8,961 bases of DNA, taken from assembly GCA_025455345.1 (NCBI GenBank), contig JALOMS010000155.1:1-8961 (forward strand), read 5' to 3'. The stretch is from Thermoflexibacter sp. Lineage in GTDB: Bacteria > Bacteroidota > Bacteroidia > Cytophagales > Thermoflexibacteraceae. This document shows, one piece after another, positions 1 to 7,114 of the stretch. The translations under genes were made by a program, and so were the position numbers. Each line of letters opens with the position of its first letter. Position 1 is the first letter of the stretch. Under the pieces are notes generated by a model. It did not search any database. It was not told the origin of the DNA and saw only the letters and a program-made list of their open reading frames with translations.

Positions 1-1
1 T

Positions 2-262
2 TTTTCTATGCTCATTGCTTGGATGCTTATCAAAGTCAAATACATTTCCTTGGTAAATCTGTCCGCAGGCAAAGAAATCGTTAAGGACTTGGTACAATAC
101 GACCTCAATACCCAATCTCTAAAAATAGAATTGGCTAAAATATTAGGAGAAAACAAAGCAAATATACTTCGTGAATATCAACTACTTAGAGAGAAAATTC
201 GCACAGAGTCAAGTGCTTCGGAAGTTGCCGCCAAACTCATGTGGAAATACCTCAATCATTAG
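2..262 (+). CDS. lpxB: Lipid-A-disaccharide synthase, C-terminal end (5' truncated by window edge)
   Basis: This is the last 86 codons of a gene that enters from the left. The frame is open to the window edge, so the ATG at 8 is an internal methionine and not a start. The segment IKVKYISLVNL followed by AGKEIVKDLVQ matches, from memory of the family, the C-terminal glycosyltransferase region of LpxB, where the 'K(V)xYISLxNLxxGKEIVxELxQ' stretch is well conserved. The end (EYQLLREK then SSASEVAAKLMWKYL) fits the usual C-terminal helices. LpxB joins UDP-2,3-diacylglucosamine and lipid X to form the lipid A disaccharide at the inner membrane. The usual Ile/Met-rich 'NLI' position reads NLS here, a minor change. 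The gene ends with TAG and converges on the acyltransferase 42 bases away; no clear terminator hairpin lies between them. Identity is judged from the tail only. Confidence 0.82.
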   Translation, partial: FSMLIAWMLIKVKYISLVNLSAGKEIVKDLVQYDLNTQSLKIELAKILGENKANILREYQLLREKIRTESSASEVAAKLMWKYLNH

Positions 263-304
263 CTATTTTCTGAAAGCAGGCATGAATAGAAAACTCAAAT
301 CATT

Positions 305-853
305 TTATGCAATCTGGTATTTTTCTGGATACTTAGGCGTTATTTTTTGATAAAATGCCTTTATTTCTTGCATATCCTTTTCTAAGTTGCCTGTTGGATA
401 GAACAAAGTCCCAAAACCAGCTACTTTTTTAGCATAGTCCAAATAACCTAATACAATAGGGACATTAGCCATTTCCGCAACCCTATAAAATCCTGTTTTC
501 CATTCTTTTACGGCACTGCGAGTTCCTTCTGGGGGAATAAGCAAATACAGGCTTTCATTCTCATTAAAAAGATTAGCCATGTATTCTACTAAGTTGTTCT
601 TCTTACTTCTGTCCACAGGGATTCCTCCTGTGGCGCGCATAAGTATTCCTAATGGGAAAGAAAAAAGTTGTTTTTTCCCCAGAAATCGTACTTTCATATT
701 TAATGTATAAAAAACAGACAAGGTTATTGGATAATCATAGTTAGAAGTATGCGGTGCCGCCACAACTACACATTTCTTAATATCAGTAGGAATACGACCT
801 TCTATCTTCCAACCAATTGATTTAAAGTACCATTTGGCAATCCATGCTATCAT
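305..853 (-). CDS. Short PlsC-type 1-acylglycerol-3-phosphate / lysophospholipid acyltransferase family protein
   Basis: The 182-residue protein shows the four blocks of the PlsC (LPLAT) acyltransferase family. Block I is HTSNYD, with the catalytic H35 and D40 of HX4D. Block II is GGIPVDR at 76-82, block III is PEGTRS with E109-R112, and block IV is VPIVLGYLDY at 131-140. Such enzymes move an acyl chain from acyl-CoA or acyl-ACP to a lysophospholipid at the inner face of the cytoplasmic membrane. It is shorter than typical PlsC (about 240 residues) and has only a Trp-rich, weakly hydrophobic N-terminus (MIAWIAKWYF) instead of a clear membrane helix. That fits the compact COG0204-type acyltransferases common in Bacteroidota. 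All catalytic motifs are intact. The exact acceptor (lysophosphatidate, another lysolipid or an aminolipid) cannot be read from sequence. It converges with lpxB and diverges from the phosphatase gene. Confidence 0.85.
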   Translation of the reverse strand: MIAWIAKWYFKSIGWKIEGRIPTDIKKCVVVAAPHTSNYDYPITLSVFYTLNMKVRFLGKKQLFSFPLGILMRATGGIPVDRSKKNNLVEYMANLFNENESLYLLIPPEGTRSAVKEWKTGFYRVAEMANVPIVLGYLDYAKKVAGFGTLFYPTGNLEKDMQEIKAFYQKITPKYPEKYQIA

Positions 854-879
854 TGTTTATTGTATTTATGATTTTTTTA

Positions 880-887
880 CAAAGCTA
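880..887 (-). promoter_or_regulatory. Candidate Bacteroidota -7 box for the acyltransferase gene
   Basis: Read on the minus strand this is TAGCTTTG, an exact match to the Bacteroidota TAnnTTTG -7 consensus. It lies 26 bases upstream of the ATG, which would give a short leader. No convincing -33 TTTG box is found at the usual spacing, and the motif is short, so the call is tentative. Confidence 0.35.
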
Positions 888-910
888 AAAAGTATAATAG
901 AGAAATGAAT

Positions 911-934
911 TAAATTTGCATTGGCTTAGTTTTG
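911..934 (+). promoter_or_regulatory. Two candidate -7 boxes for the phosphatase gene
   Basis: TAAATTTG (911-918) and TAGTTTTG (927-934) both match TAnnTTTG exactly on the plus strand, about 90-100 bases before the phosphatase ATG. Neither has an obvious -33 TTTG at about 19 bases upstream. With the oppositely oriented box at 880-887 they make this intergenic region a plausible divergent promoter. AT-rich DNA yields such matches by chance. Confidence 0.3.
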
Positions 935-1021
935 AGAACAAAAATAGCATATTAATAAATGTAATAATCAGAATTTTAACATTAAAATATGCCTCATCTT
1001 TAATATCATAGTTAGATTGAC

Positions 1022-2059
1022 ATGAATCATTTGGAACAGCCGACTACTTATCTAATCAAAGATGTACTCTGTAAAATAGGGAATCTTGTTTGCAAAAACA
1101 TTTATCATTCCCTACAAAACCAAAGTTTAGAAGAACTTTCATCTATTTATAAGTATGCCAAAGAAGATACTATCTATCAAATAGACCACCATGCTGAGAA
1201 AATTATTATTCCTTTGCTTGAGATGTATGCAGAAAGTCTTGGGGGGATTGTTTTGATAGCGGAAGGCATTAGTAATGAAGACAATCCTTGTGTATTCCCT
1301 ATTCATTTGTCTGAAAATGAAGCAAAATGGAAAGTCATCATAGACCCAATAGATGGGACAAAGGTACTAATGTATCAAAAACGTTCTGGCTTTTTTTTAG
1401 CGGGAGCCGCCCCCAATTTGGGGGCTAACACGCGCTTAGAAGATATAGAAGTTGCCGTAATGACCGAGCTTCCTACCGCAAAGGCACTTTATAGCGATAC
1501 TTTTTGGGCTATCAAAGGCACAGAACTCAGTGGCTACTCGGTCAATCTATTGACAGATGAGCAGAAAGAACGACAGCCTTCTCCTTCAAAAGCTCAAAGT
1601 ATCAAAGGAGGATTTGGGCAACTAACGCGATTTTATGCGCCTGCTCGCGACCTTATCGCCAAAATAGAAGATGAATTATTGGAAAGATTGTTCCCAGATA
1701 TGGCTGATGAGCAAGCAGTTACTTTCGAAGACCAATATATCTCTACGGGGGGGCAACTGTATGAATTATTGGTAGGGCATGATAGATTTGTGGCAGATTT
1801 GCGACCTTTGTTGTATCATTTGCTAAAGAAGCAAGGTAAAAGAGTAGGGCATACGGCGCATCCTTATGATTTTTGTACCTATCTGATAGCCAAAGAGGCA
1901 GGCATAATTATCACAGATGCGAGAGGGAAGAATCCAGAGATTCCAATGGATACTTCTTATCAGGTACATTGGATAGCTTATGCGAACCAATATATTCAAA
2001 ATGAGGTAGAAAACGTATTACTTTCTTTATTAAGAAAATATAATTTAATAGAAAAGTAA
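1022..2059 (+). CDS. Inositol monophosphatase-family (FIG superfamily) sugar/nucleotide phosphatase
   Basis: The metal-dependent phosphatase signature is complete. DTIYQID at 49-55 is the N-terminal helix motif. E81 (in LIAEG) is the first metal ligand. DPIDGT at 108-113 supplies D108 and D111. YDFCTYLIAKEAGIIITDARG at 282-302 is the C-terminal motif, with D283 as the last metal-binding Asp. The fold hydrolyses small phosphate esters with Mg2+ (inositol phosphate, fructose 1,6-bisphosphate, PAP), and the substrate here is not determined. At 345 residues it is longer than the usual 260-280. The distance from D108 to D283 is about 175 residues, against about 130 in classical IMPase. The extra part includes 'ISTGGQLYELLVGHDRFVADLRP' (240-262), which I recall from a long bacterial subgroup of this family. 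No signal peptide is seen, so it is cytoplasmic. It stands alone, with a divergent neighbour upstream and 250 non-coding bases downstream. Confidence 0.82.
   Translation: MNHLEQPTTYLIKDVLCKIGNLVCKNIYHSLQNQSLEELSSIYKYAKEDTIYQIDHHAEKIIIPLLEMYAESLGGIVLIAEGISNEDNPCVFPIHLSENEAKWKVIIDPIDGTKVLMYQKRSGFFLAGAAPNLGANTRLEDIEVAVMTELPTAKALYSDTFWAIKGTELSGYSVNLLTDEQKERQPSPSKAQSIKGGFGQLTRFYAPARDLIAKIEDELLERLFPDMADEQAVTFEDQYISTGGQLYELLVGHDRFVADLRPLLYHLLKKQGKRVGHTAHPYDFCTYLIAKEAGIIITDARGKNPEIPMDTSYQVHWIAYANQYIQNEVENVLLSLLRKYNLIEK
1409..1425. repeat. GC-rich perfect inverted repeat inside the phosphatase gene
   Basis: GCCCCCAA-T-TTGGGGGC is a perfect 8-base inverted repeat around a single T, within an otherwise AT-rich gene. 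It encodes the conserved-looking APNLGA segment just after DPIDGT and lies 10 bases after a run of eight T (1391-1398). A one-base centre means the inner A-T pairs must open to form a hairpin. It may be only a codon-choice coincidence. Confidence 0.6.
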
Positions 2060-2207
2060 TCATTTTTTACTTATTCTATTTCTTCAGAAGAGGATTTGAG
2101 CATTAAAAGAGCCATGAAATATTGTGTTTGGAAAGCAAACGGTATAAAAATTGCGATATGCGTTTTATATTTTATGGTTTACCCTATTTTTTAAAAAATA
2201 TTTTTTC

Positions 2208-2215
2208 TTACTTTG
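2208..2215 (+). promoter_or_regulatory. Weak candidate -7 box upstream of gldN
   Basis: TTACTTTG differs from TAnnTTTG by one base and is followed by C, a context often seen upstream of Bacteroidota genes. It would give a leader of about 90 bases. No -33 TTTG is apparent. It is the best candidate in the 250-base gap between the phosphatase and gldN. The rest of that gap holds a small inverted repeat, GTTTG-GAAAG-CAAAC (2126-2140), and no convincing gene. Confidence 0.25.
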
Positions 2216-2309
2216 CATTTACTTTTAGAAGAAATAGCAATCAAGAGGTAATCATTTGATTAGAGGATATATCTATTTGTATTGAAAATAAATTAATTAG
2301 TAAACATTT

Positions 2310-3200
2310 ATGAAAATTATTCAAAAATTATGCTTGCTGTTTGCAGTCTTAGGGCTTTCCTTGGGAGTAGCTACTGCTCAGGAAAGAGATGAGTTTGGAT
2401 ATAACATTAACTCATTGCGCCCAATTCACGAACACGACCAACTTTGGAAAAGAACAGTTTGGGTGAGAATGGATTGCAGAGAAAAGCAGAACAAACCTTT
2501 CTTTGCTAAGAATAACGAAATTAGCAAGGTAATCATTGAGGCAGTCAAAGCGGGGATTTTAAGACCTTTCCAAAATGACTCTCTATTGACACGTATGAGT
2601 TATGAGAACTTTATAGAAAATCTTACTATTCCTGGGTCTGACGAAGGCTTGACAGAAGAAGAAAAAGCTATGGGTTTTGGTGATGATAGCGGCGGTTGGG
2701 GTGATTCTGGCTGGGGAGATGAAGGCGGCGGTGGCGCAGAAAGTGAAGGCTCTGCTGAACCTGCTGTGGCTTCAAGCAACGAGTATTTCCCTCACCAAAT
2801 CAATATTTTAGAAATCAGAATTGACTTGATTTTTGATAAGAAACGCTCCAGATGGTATAGAGATATCCAATCTATTACGCTCATCTTGCCTGCGGAGGCG
2901 AATAGTGCAAAAGGTGTTGACCAACCTATCGCTTCTTTTTCTTACAAAGAATTAGTTGAAAACGTATTCAAAGACAATGATAATGCGATTTGGTACAATG
3001 ACGCAAATAACCCGCGAGAGCATCGCAACTTGTCAGAAGCTTTTGACTTGACGCTTTATGCCGCTCACATGATAAAATATTCTAATCCAGATGATGCTTT
3101 TATCCAAGATGTTTATGGTGCTGACAAAGCGGCTATTGTCGCATCCATGCAGTTAGAACACCAATTGGTAGATTTTGAAACTGAATTTTGGGAATATTAG
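2310..3200 (+). CDS. gldN: Gliding motility / type IX secretion protein GldN (PorN) family
   Basis: The 296-residue protein begins with a classical signal peptide (hydrophobic core LLFAVLGLSLGVA, cleavage after ATA23 before QE), so it is periplasmic. The N-terminal motif, HEHDQLWKRTVWVRMDCREKQN at 40-61, matches the GldN hallmark 'lWkrtVWRxIDlREKxN'. The C-terminal half also fits. It has EIRIDLIFDKKRSRW (168-182), then a FSYKELVENVF segment, DLTLYAAHMIKYSNPDDAFIQDVYG, and the terminal Glu/Trp-rich FETEFWEY. GldN/PorN forms periplasmic ring structures with GldK/PorK beneath the outer membrane as part of the type IX secretion/gliding machine. Unusual features are a Gly/Trp/Asp/Ser-rich, acidic low-complexity linker at about 122-150 and the absence of gldK, gldL and gldM in the flanks. 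A strong terminator follows directly, so the gene is probably monocistronic. It could be a GldN/GldO-type paralogue of a canonical copy elsewhere. Confidence 0.88.
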   Translation: MKIIQKLCLLFAVLGLSLGVATAQERDEFGYNINSLRPIHEHDQLWKRTVWVRMDCREKQNKPFFAKNNEISKVIIEAVKAGILRPFQNDSLLTRMSYENFIENLTIPGSDEGLTEEEKAMGFGDDSGGWGDSGWGDEGGGGAESEGSAEPAVASSNEYFPHQINILEIRIDLIFDKKRSRWYRDIQSITLILPAEANSAKGVDQPIASFSYKELVENVFKDNDNAIWYNDANNPREHRNLSEAFDLTLYAAHMIKYSNPDDAFIQDVYGADKAAIVASMQLEHQLVDFETEFWEY

Positions 3201-3221
3201 TAGTAATCATAGAGTTTTAAC

Positions 3222-3260
3222 AAAAAAGTGTCAAGTTTATGAAAACTTGGCACTTTTTTT
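3222..3260 (+). terminator. Rho-independent terminator after gldN
   Basis: AAAAAAGTGTCAAGTTT (3222-3238) pairs with AAACTTGGCACTTTTTT (3243-3259) around an ATGA loop. The stem is 17 pairs long with one G-U wobble, and the T tract continues to 3260. It starts 21 bases after the gldN stop. The flanking A and T runs mean the hairpin could also end transcription from the other strand. It separates gldN from the downstream kinase gene. Confidence 0.9.
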
Positions 3261-3352
3261 ATTTTTATAAAATATATGCTGTATTTTTATTAAAGATTTG
3301 ACATTGTAGCGCATTTGGCTCAGACCCAATTTTACCCCAAGACAACAACAGC

Positions 3353-6300
3353 ATGGTTTTTAAGAAATTAAAATATGTTCGTTCAATCTTATCAATGAAA
3401 TTACCTCCATACTTTCATTTGGGAGCATCCATATTCTTTTTGTTATTCACATTGCTATTGAGCTATGTGGATTTTGATTTTTTTGCGTCTTCTTCCGACA
3501 TTTATACTCGCGATGTAGCCCAAAACCTTCGCCAAGAATTTGATATTGCTCATCAATCATTAAAAACATTCAAACAGCAACATATCAGTCAGTCAGTTCC
3601 CGCTTTTGATAAGTTGTCTTATACAGGCAAATACCCTATTTTTGTTTATCGCAATGATGAGATTATTTTTTGGACAGATTACAAATACGCGCTTACTCCT
3701 GAAAACTTGACTGGGAAATTCGCAGAGTTTGTTACCGAATCAGGAAATGGGATATATGCGGTCATCAAAGAGCATGAAAGAATTGCAGGAGAACGAGTTT
3801 CTTTGGTCGTAGTCATACCTATTTTGCAAAAATATAGGATAGATAATCAGTATCTGAAGAAAAATAATCTTAATACAGACATTTTCCCTGACGATAAGGT
3901 AAACGTCAGCCTCAATTCTTCTGAAGGCAAATCCATCAAATCTGGTGATGGGAGGTATTTATTTTCTATTCTTTTTCCTGATAATTATAACTATATCGTA
4001 TTTATCTCACAAAAGGAATTGTTATTGATAACAGCATTTCTTGCTATTTTCTTTGCTGTCTTACAAGTACGCGTTAATTTATTAGACTATATCTCTCAAA
4101 ATAAGATTTTGGAAGGATTGATTTGGTTGTTGGTATCTTTATGCAGTATCCGCCTGATTATGTTGTTTTTGAACTTTCCAGCAGAGCTGACCAAATACGA
4201 TATTTTCAATGCAAAAATTTACGCTTCATCTATCATTGCTCCTTCCTTGGGAGATTTGTTTGTCAATGTGGTCTTATTATTCATTATCTCAGGGTATGTT
4301 TATCTGTATCACCATCATTTATTCAATTATAGAATAATTTCTCATTACACACTACCCAAAAAAATAGTAATTGCGGTAGTCTTTACCTTGCTTACTTTTG
4401 GAGTTTTACAAATCCAGTATATTATCTTAGAAACGCTTTATTTTAACTCACAAATTCGTTTAGACATTACTTCTGACCTCAAGTATGATGAGCTGAAAAT
4501 CAGCAGTTTATTGATTTTTGTAATGAGTTCATTGATTTATTTTTTTATTTCTCATGTAAGCTCTCATTTGCTTTTGGCTATCAATTTTTCTAAAAAACAA
4601 ATTTTCATAACCCTATCTATTGCTGCTTTTTTCTACGCACTGACTGCGATTTCTTTGAGATATTTTCACTTTGTTGTATTGATAATCAATTCTTTGTATT
4701 TGGTAAGTATCACATTTCTTAAATTTTTCAGGAACTTACGCTTATCTACCTATTTTACTTATATCTATCTATTTTTGAGTGCCTTAGCATCTGGCTTATT
4801 AGGGGCATATTCTAACTATGCCTTTGAGAATAGAATGGACATTGCTAAGAAAGAAAAATTTGCTAACAGGATTCTCACGGGCAACGACAAATTGGGGGAA
4901 TTCTTATTAAATGCGGCAGTCAAGAAAATACAAGAAGACCAAATTATCTCTACCAGAATGTTGTCTTCGCTTGCGCCCATAGATTTGGTTTTACAAAAAA
5001 TCAAAAAGCAACACTTAGCAGATAGCTATTTTGATAAATATGACATTAATATTTTGCTTTTCAATAGTAATGGTTCTCCTTATAACTATGACCTACCATA
5101 CGATACGCTCTTGAGTAAATACAATATTGAGAAATACAAAACAGAAGACGCTAATATATTTTTTATCAATGACTTACCCGCTAATGCAAAGAGGTATTTG
5201 GCATTCATTGATATCAATCGCAAGGGCATGGATATTGGGAAAATCATCTTAGACCTCAAATCCAAAAAAGTAGTTCCTAATAGCGTCTATCCAAGATTGT
5301 TTTTAGATAAAAAATTTGCGAATTATTACGAAGATGAGAATTTGAGCTATGCCATTTATAAGAATGGCAAACTGTGGGATAGTTTTGGCTCGTTTAGCTA
5401 TGACAATAGTTTTTTAGGAGAGTTTACAAACCAAGACCTCGAAAGCGAGTTAGTCATTAGAAATCATAGGCATTTTTTGGTCAAAGGTGTTGATAATAAG
5501 CAAATTATTATTACATCGCAGGTTTATCCTTTCAAAAATATTATTTCCAACTTTTCTTTTTTATTTTTATTGCTCTTGTTTTTTGAGATTCCTTTGGCTT
5601 TGCTGTATGAATGGTATTATCGTCATGCAACATTGCATTTTAGCTTTTCTTCTCGTATCCAATTATACCTGAACGTTGCTTTTTTCCTTCCTTTGTTATT
5701 AGTAAGTATATTGGTTATCAGTATTTTAAACTCGGATAACAAAAATGCTATCCAAGAAGATTATATCAAAGTAGCAGAAAATGTTTCTATCAATCTGGCA
5801 AAAGAAATAGATGATTATCAAAAAAATATGCTTTTGCGCGAACATTTAATCGCAAAATTAAGTGATTTGGCGCGTCTGACCCAAGCAGAGATTAACTTAT
5901 ACGGCAAAAAAGGAAAACTCATTGGGGCGAGTCAGCCAACAATCTATGAAAATAACCTACTTAGTGATTTGATTAATCCTGCTGCCCTGAGCCAAATCAT
6001 TGGTGAGCATCAGAGTAGGGTCATGTTGATAGAGTCCATTGGCTCTTTGGAATATAACTCCGTATATGCCAGTGTGAAAAGTCCAGAAGGCGAACTCTTG
6101 GGTATCATAGGCTTGCCTTTCTTTGAGTCCCAAAGCAAATCAGAGGGGCAGATTATCAATATTTTATCTACTATTTTAAATGTATTTACTTTTACATTTT
6201 TGGGATTATTAGTTTTGTCTTATTTTGCTTCTCATATTTTGACCGAACCTTTGCGTATCATTACCCAAAAGTTAAGAGGTACGACGTTAAATATTCATAA

Positions 6301-7114
6301 CGAGCCTCTTGATTACAAATCGGAAGACGAAATCGGACTGTTAGTCAATGCGTATAACAAAATGCTTGTGCAGTTAGAAGAAAGTAAGGAAGCTCTTTCC
6401 AAAAGTGAAAAAGAATCTGCATGGCGGGAAATGGCAAAACAGGTAGCGCATGAGATTAAGAATCCCCTGACCCCCATGAAACTAACCTTACAGCACATCA
6501 AAAGGGTCATCGGCGAAGACAATCCTCGATTGAATAAGTCTTTGGAAACCTTGCTTATGCAAATAGATATTCTCAGTGATATTGCTACTTCGTTTTCTTC
6601 TTTTGCCAATATGCCTATCCCTAAAAATGAGGAATTTGAGATAGTAGAAGTCCTAAAACAAACCGTCAATCTATACGAAAATGATGGAAGAAATGCCAAA
6701 ATACTCCTCAATATCCCCGAAGGACAATACTATGTCAATGGAGATAGGCAAATGATGGGAAGGATATTTACAAACCTAATTATCAACGGGATACAAGCCG
6801 TACCAAATACACTTACTCCCGAAATTGTCATTTTTTTACGCCTTTCAGGTACGCACAATGTCTTAATAGAAATTACGGATAATGGGATTGGGATTACTGA
6901 AAATATTAGACATAAAGTATTTTTACCGAATTTTAGCACTAAATTTACAGGCTCAGGAATTGGGTTGGCTTTGGCAAAAAGAGGCATAGAACACGCTGGA
7001 GGCAAAATATGGTTTGAAACAGAGGAAAATGTCGGAACTTCATTTTTCATAGAAATGCCTTTGTTATACTCTCAAATCATGGAAAACGAAGAATTAAAAC
7101 TTATAGAACAATGA
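3353..7114 (+). CDS. Large multi-membrane NtrY-like sensor histidine kinase with HAMP domain
   Basis: The 1253-residue kinase has about twelve predicted membrane helices. TM1 is at about 21-42, followed by an extracytoplasmic domain at 43-220. Eight helices lie between 223 and 487, then a second large extracytoplasmic domain at 488-733. Two helices follow at 734-755 and 770-792, then a third sensory segment at 793-938 and the last helix at 940-962. HAMP spans about 958-1010. The catalytic core is intact: H-box VAHEIKNPLTP with H1033, N-box NLIINGIQA with N1141 and N1145, G1 box DNGIGI at 1176-1181, F-box VFLPNFSTKF at 1189-1198 and G2 box GSGIGLALAKRG at 1200-1211. The H-box is of the NtrY type. 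It should autophosphorylate in response to an envelope signal, but no response regulator is in the window. ATG 3353 is used because it precedes TM1 with a basic N-terminus; ATG 3395 (M15) is an alternative. Its TGA overlaps the next gene's ATG. No clear -7 box was found upstream. Confidence 0.9.
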   Translation: MVFKKLKYVRSILSMKLPPYFHLGASIFFLLFTLLLSYVDFDFFASSSDIYTRDVAQNLRQEFDIAHQSLKTFKQQHISQSVPAFDKLSYTGKYPIFVYRNDEIIFWTDYKYALTPENLTGKFAEFVTESGNGIYAVIKEHERIAGERVSLVVVIPILQKYRIDNQYLKKNNLNTDIFPDDKVNVSLNSSEGKSIKSGDGRYLFSILFPDNYNYIVFISQKELLLITAFLAIFFAVLQVRVNLLDYISQNKILEGLIWLLVSLCSIRLIMLFLNFPAELTKYDIFNAKIYASSIIAPSLGDLFVNVVLLFIISGYVYLYHHHLFNYRIISHYTLPKKIVIAVVFTLLTFGVLQIQYIILETLYFNSQIRLDITSDLKYDELKISSLLIFVMSSLIYFFISHVSSHLLLAINFSKKQIFITLSIAAFFYALTAISLRYFHFVVLIINSLYLVSITFLKFFRNLRLSTYFTYIYLFLSALASGLLGAYSNYAFENRMDIAKKEKFANRILTGNDKLGEFLLNAAVKKIQEDQIISTRMLSSLAPIDLVLQKIKKQHLADSYFDKYDINILLFNSNGSPYNYDLPYDTLLSKYNIEKYKTEDANIFFINDLPANAKRYLAFIDINRKGMDIGKIILDLKSKKVVPNSVYPRLFLDKKFANYYEDENLSYAIYKNGKLWDSFGSFSYDNSFLGEFTNQDLESELVIRNHRHFLVKGVDNKQIIITSQVYPFKNIISNFSFLFLLLLFFEIPLALLYEWYYRHATLHFSFSSRIQLYLNVAFFLPLLLVSILVISILNSDNKNAIQEDYIKVAENVSINLAKEIDDYQKNMLLREHLIAKLSDLARLTQAEINLYGKKGKLIGASQPTIYENNLLSDLINPAALSQIIGEHQSRVMLIESIGSLEYNSVYASVKSPEGELLGIIGLPFFESQSKSEGQIINILSTILNVFTFTFLGLLVLSYFASHILTEPLRIITQKLRGTTLNIHNEPLDYKSEDEIGLLVNAYNKMLVQLEESKEALSKSEKESAWREMAKQVAHEIKNPLTPMKLTLQHIKRVIGEDNPRLNKSLETLLMQIDILSDIATSFSSFANMPIPKNEEFEIVEVLKQTVNLYENDGRNAKILLNIPEGQYYVNGDRQMMGRIFTNLIINGIQAVPNTLTPEIVIFLRLSGTHNVLIEITDNGIGITENIRHKVFLPNFSTKFTGSGIGLALAKRGIEHAGGKIWFETEENVGTSFFIEMPLLYSQIMENEELKLIEQ

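Noticed and set aside
263..304. Possible bidirectional terminator between the convergent lpxB and acyltransferase genes (TTTTCT and AGAAAA).
   Set aside because: Only about six A/T-rich pairs with a 16-base loop can form, too weak to call.
2050..2085. AAGTAA and TTACTT inverted repeat at the end of the phosphatase gene as a terminator.
   Set aside because: The stem is six mostly A-T pairs and lacks a proper T tract after it.
2114..2194. A 26-codon frame, MKYCVWKANGIKIAICVLYFMVYPIF, upstream of gldN, hydrophobic and leader-like.
   Set aside because: It is very short, has no ribosome site or recognisable family, and chance frames of this size are expected in 250 bases of AT-rich DNA.
3281..3330. 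Promoter for the kinase gene built from TTTG boxes at 3297-3300 and 3314-3317.
   Set aside because: Neither TTTG is preceded by TA at the right distance, and the spacing between them does not fit a -33/-7 pair.
6313..7050. Two minus-strand open frames (132 and 106 codons) opposite the kinase catalytic region.
   Set aside because: They are antisense to the highly conserved HisKA and ATPase boxes, their translations are low in recognisable features, and the plus-strand gene explains the sequence.
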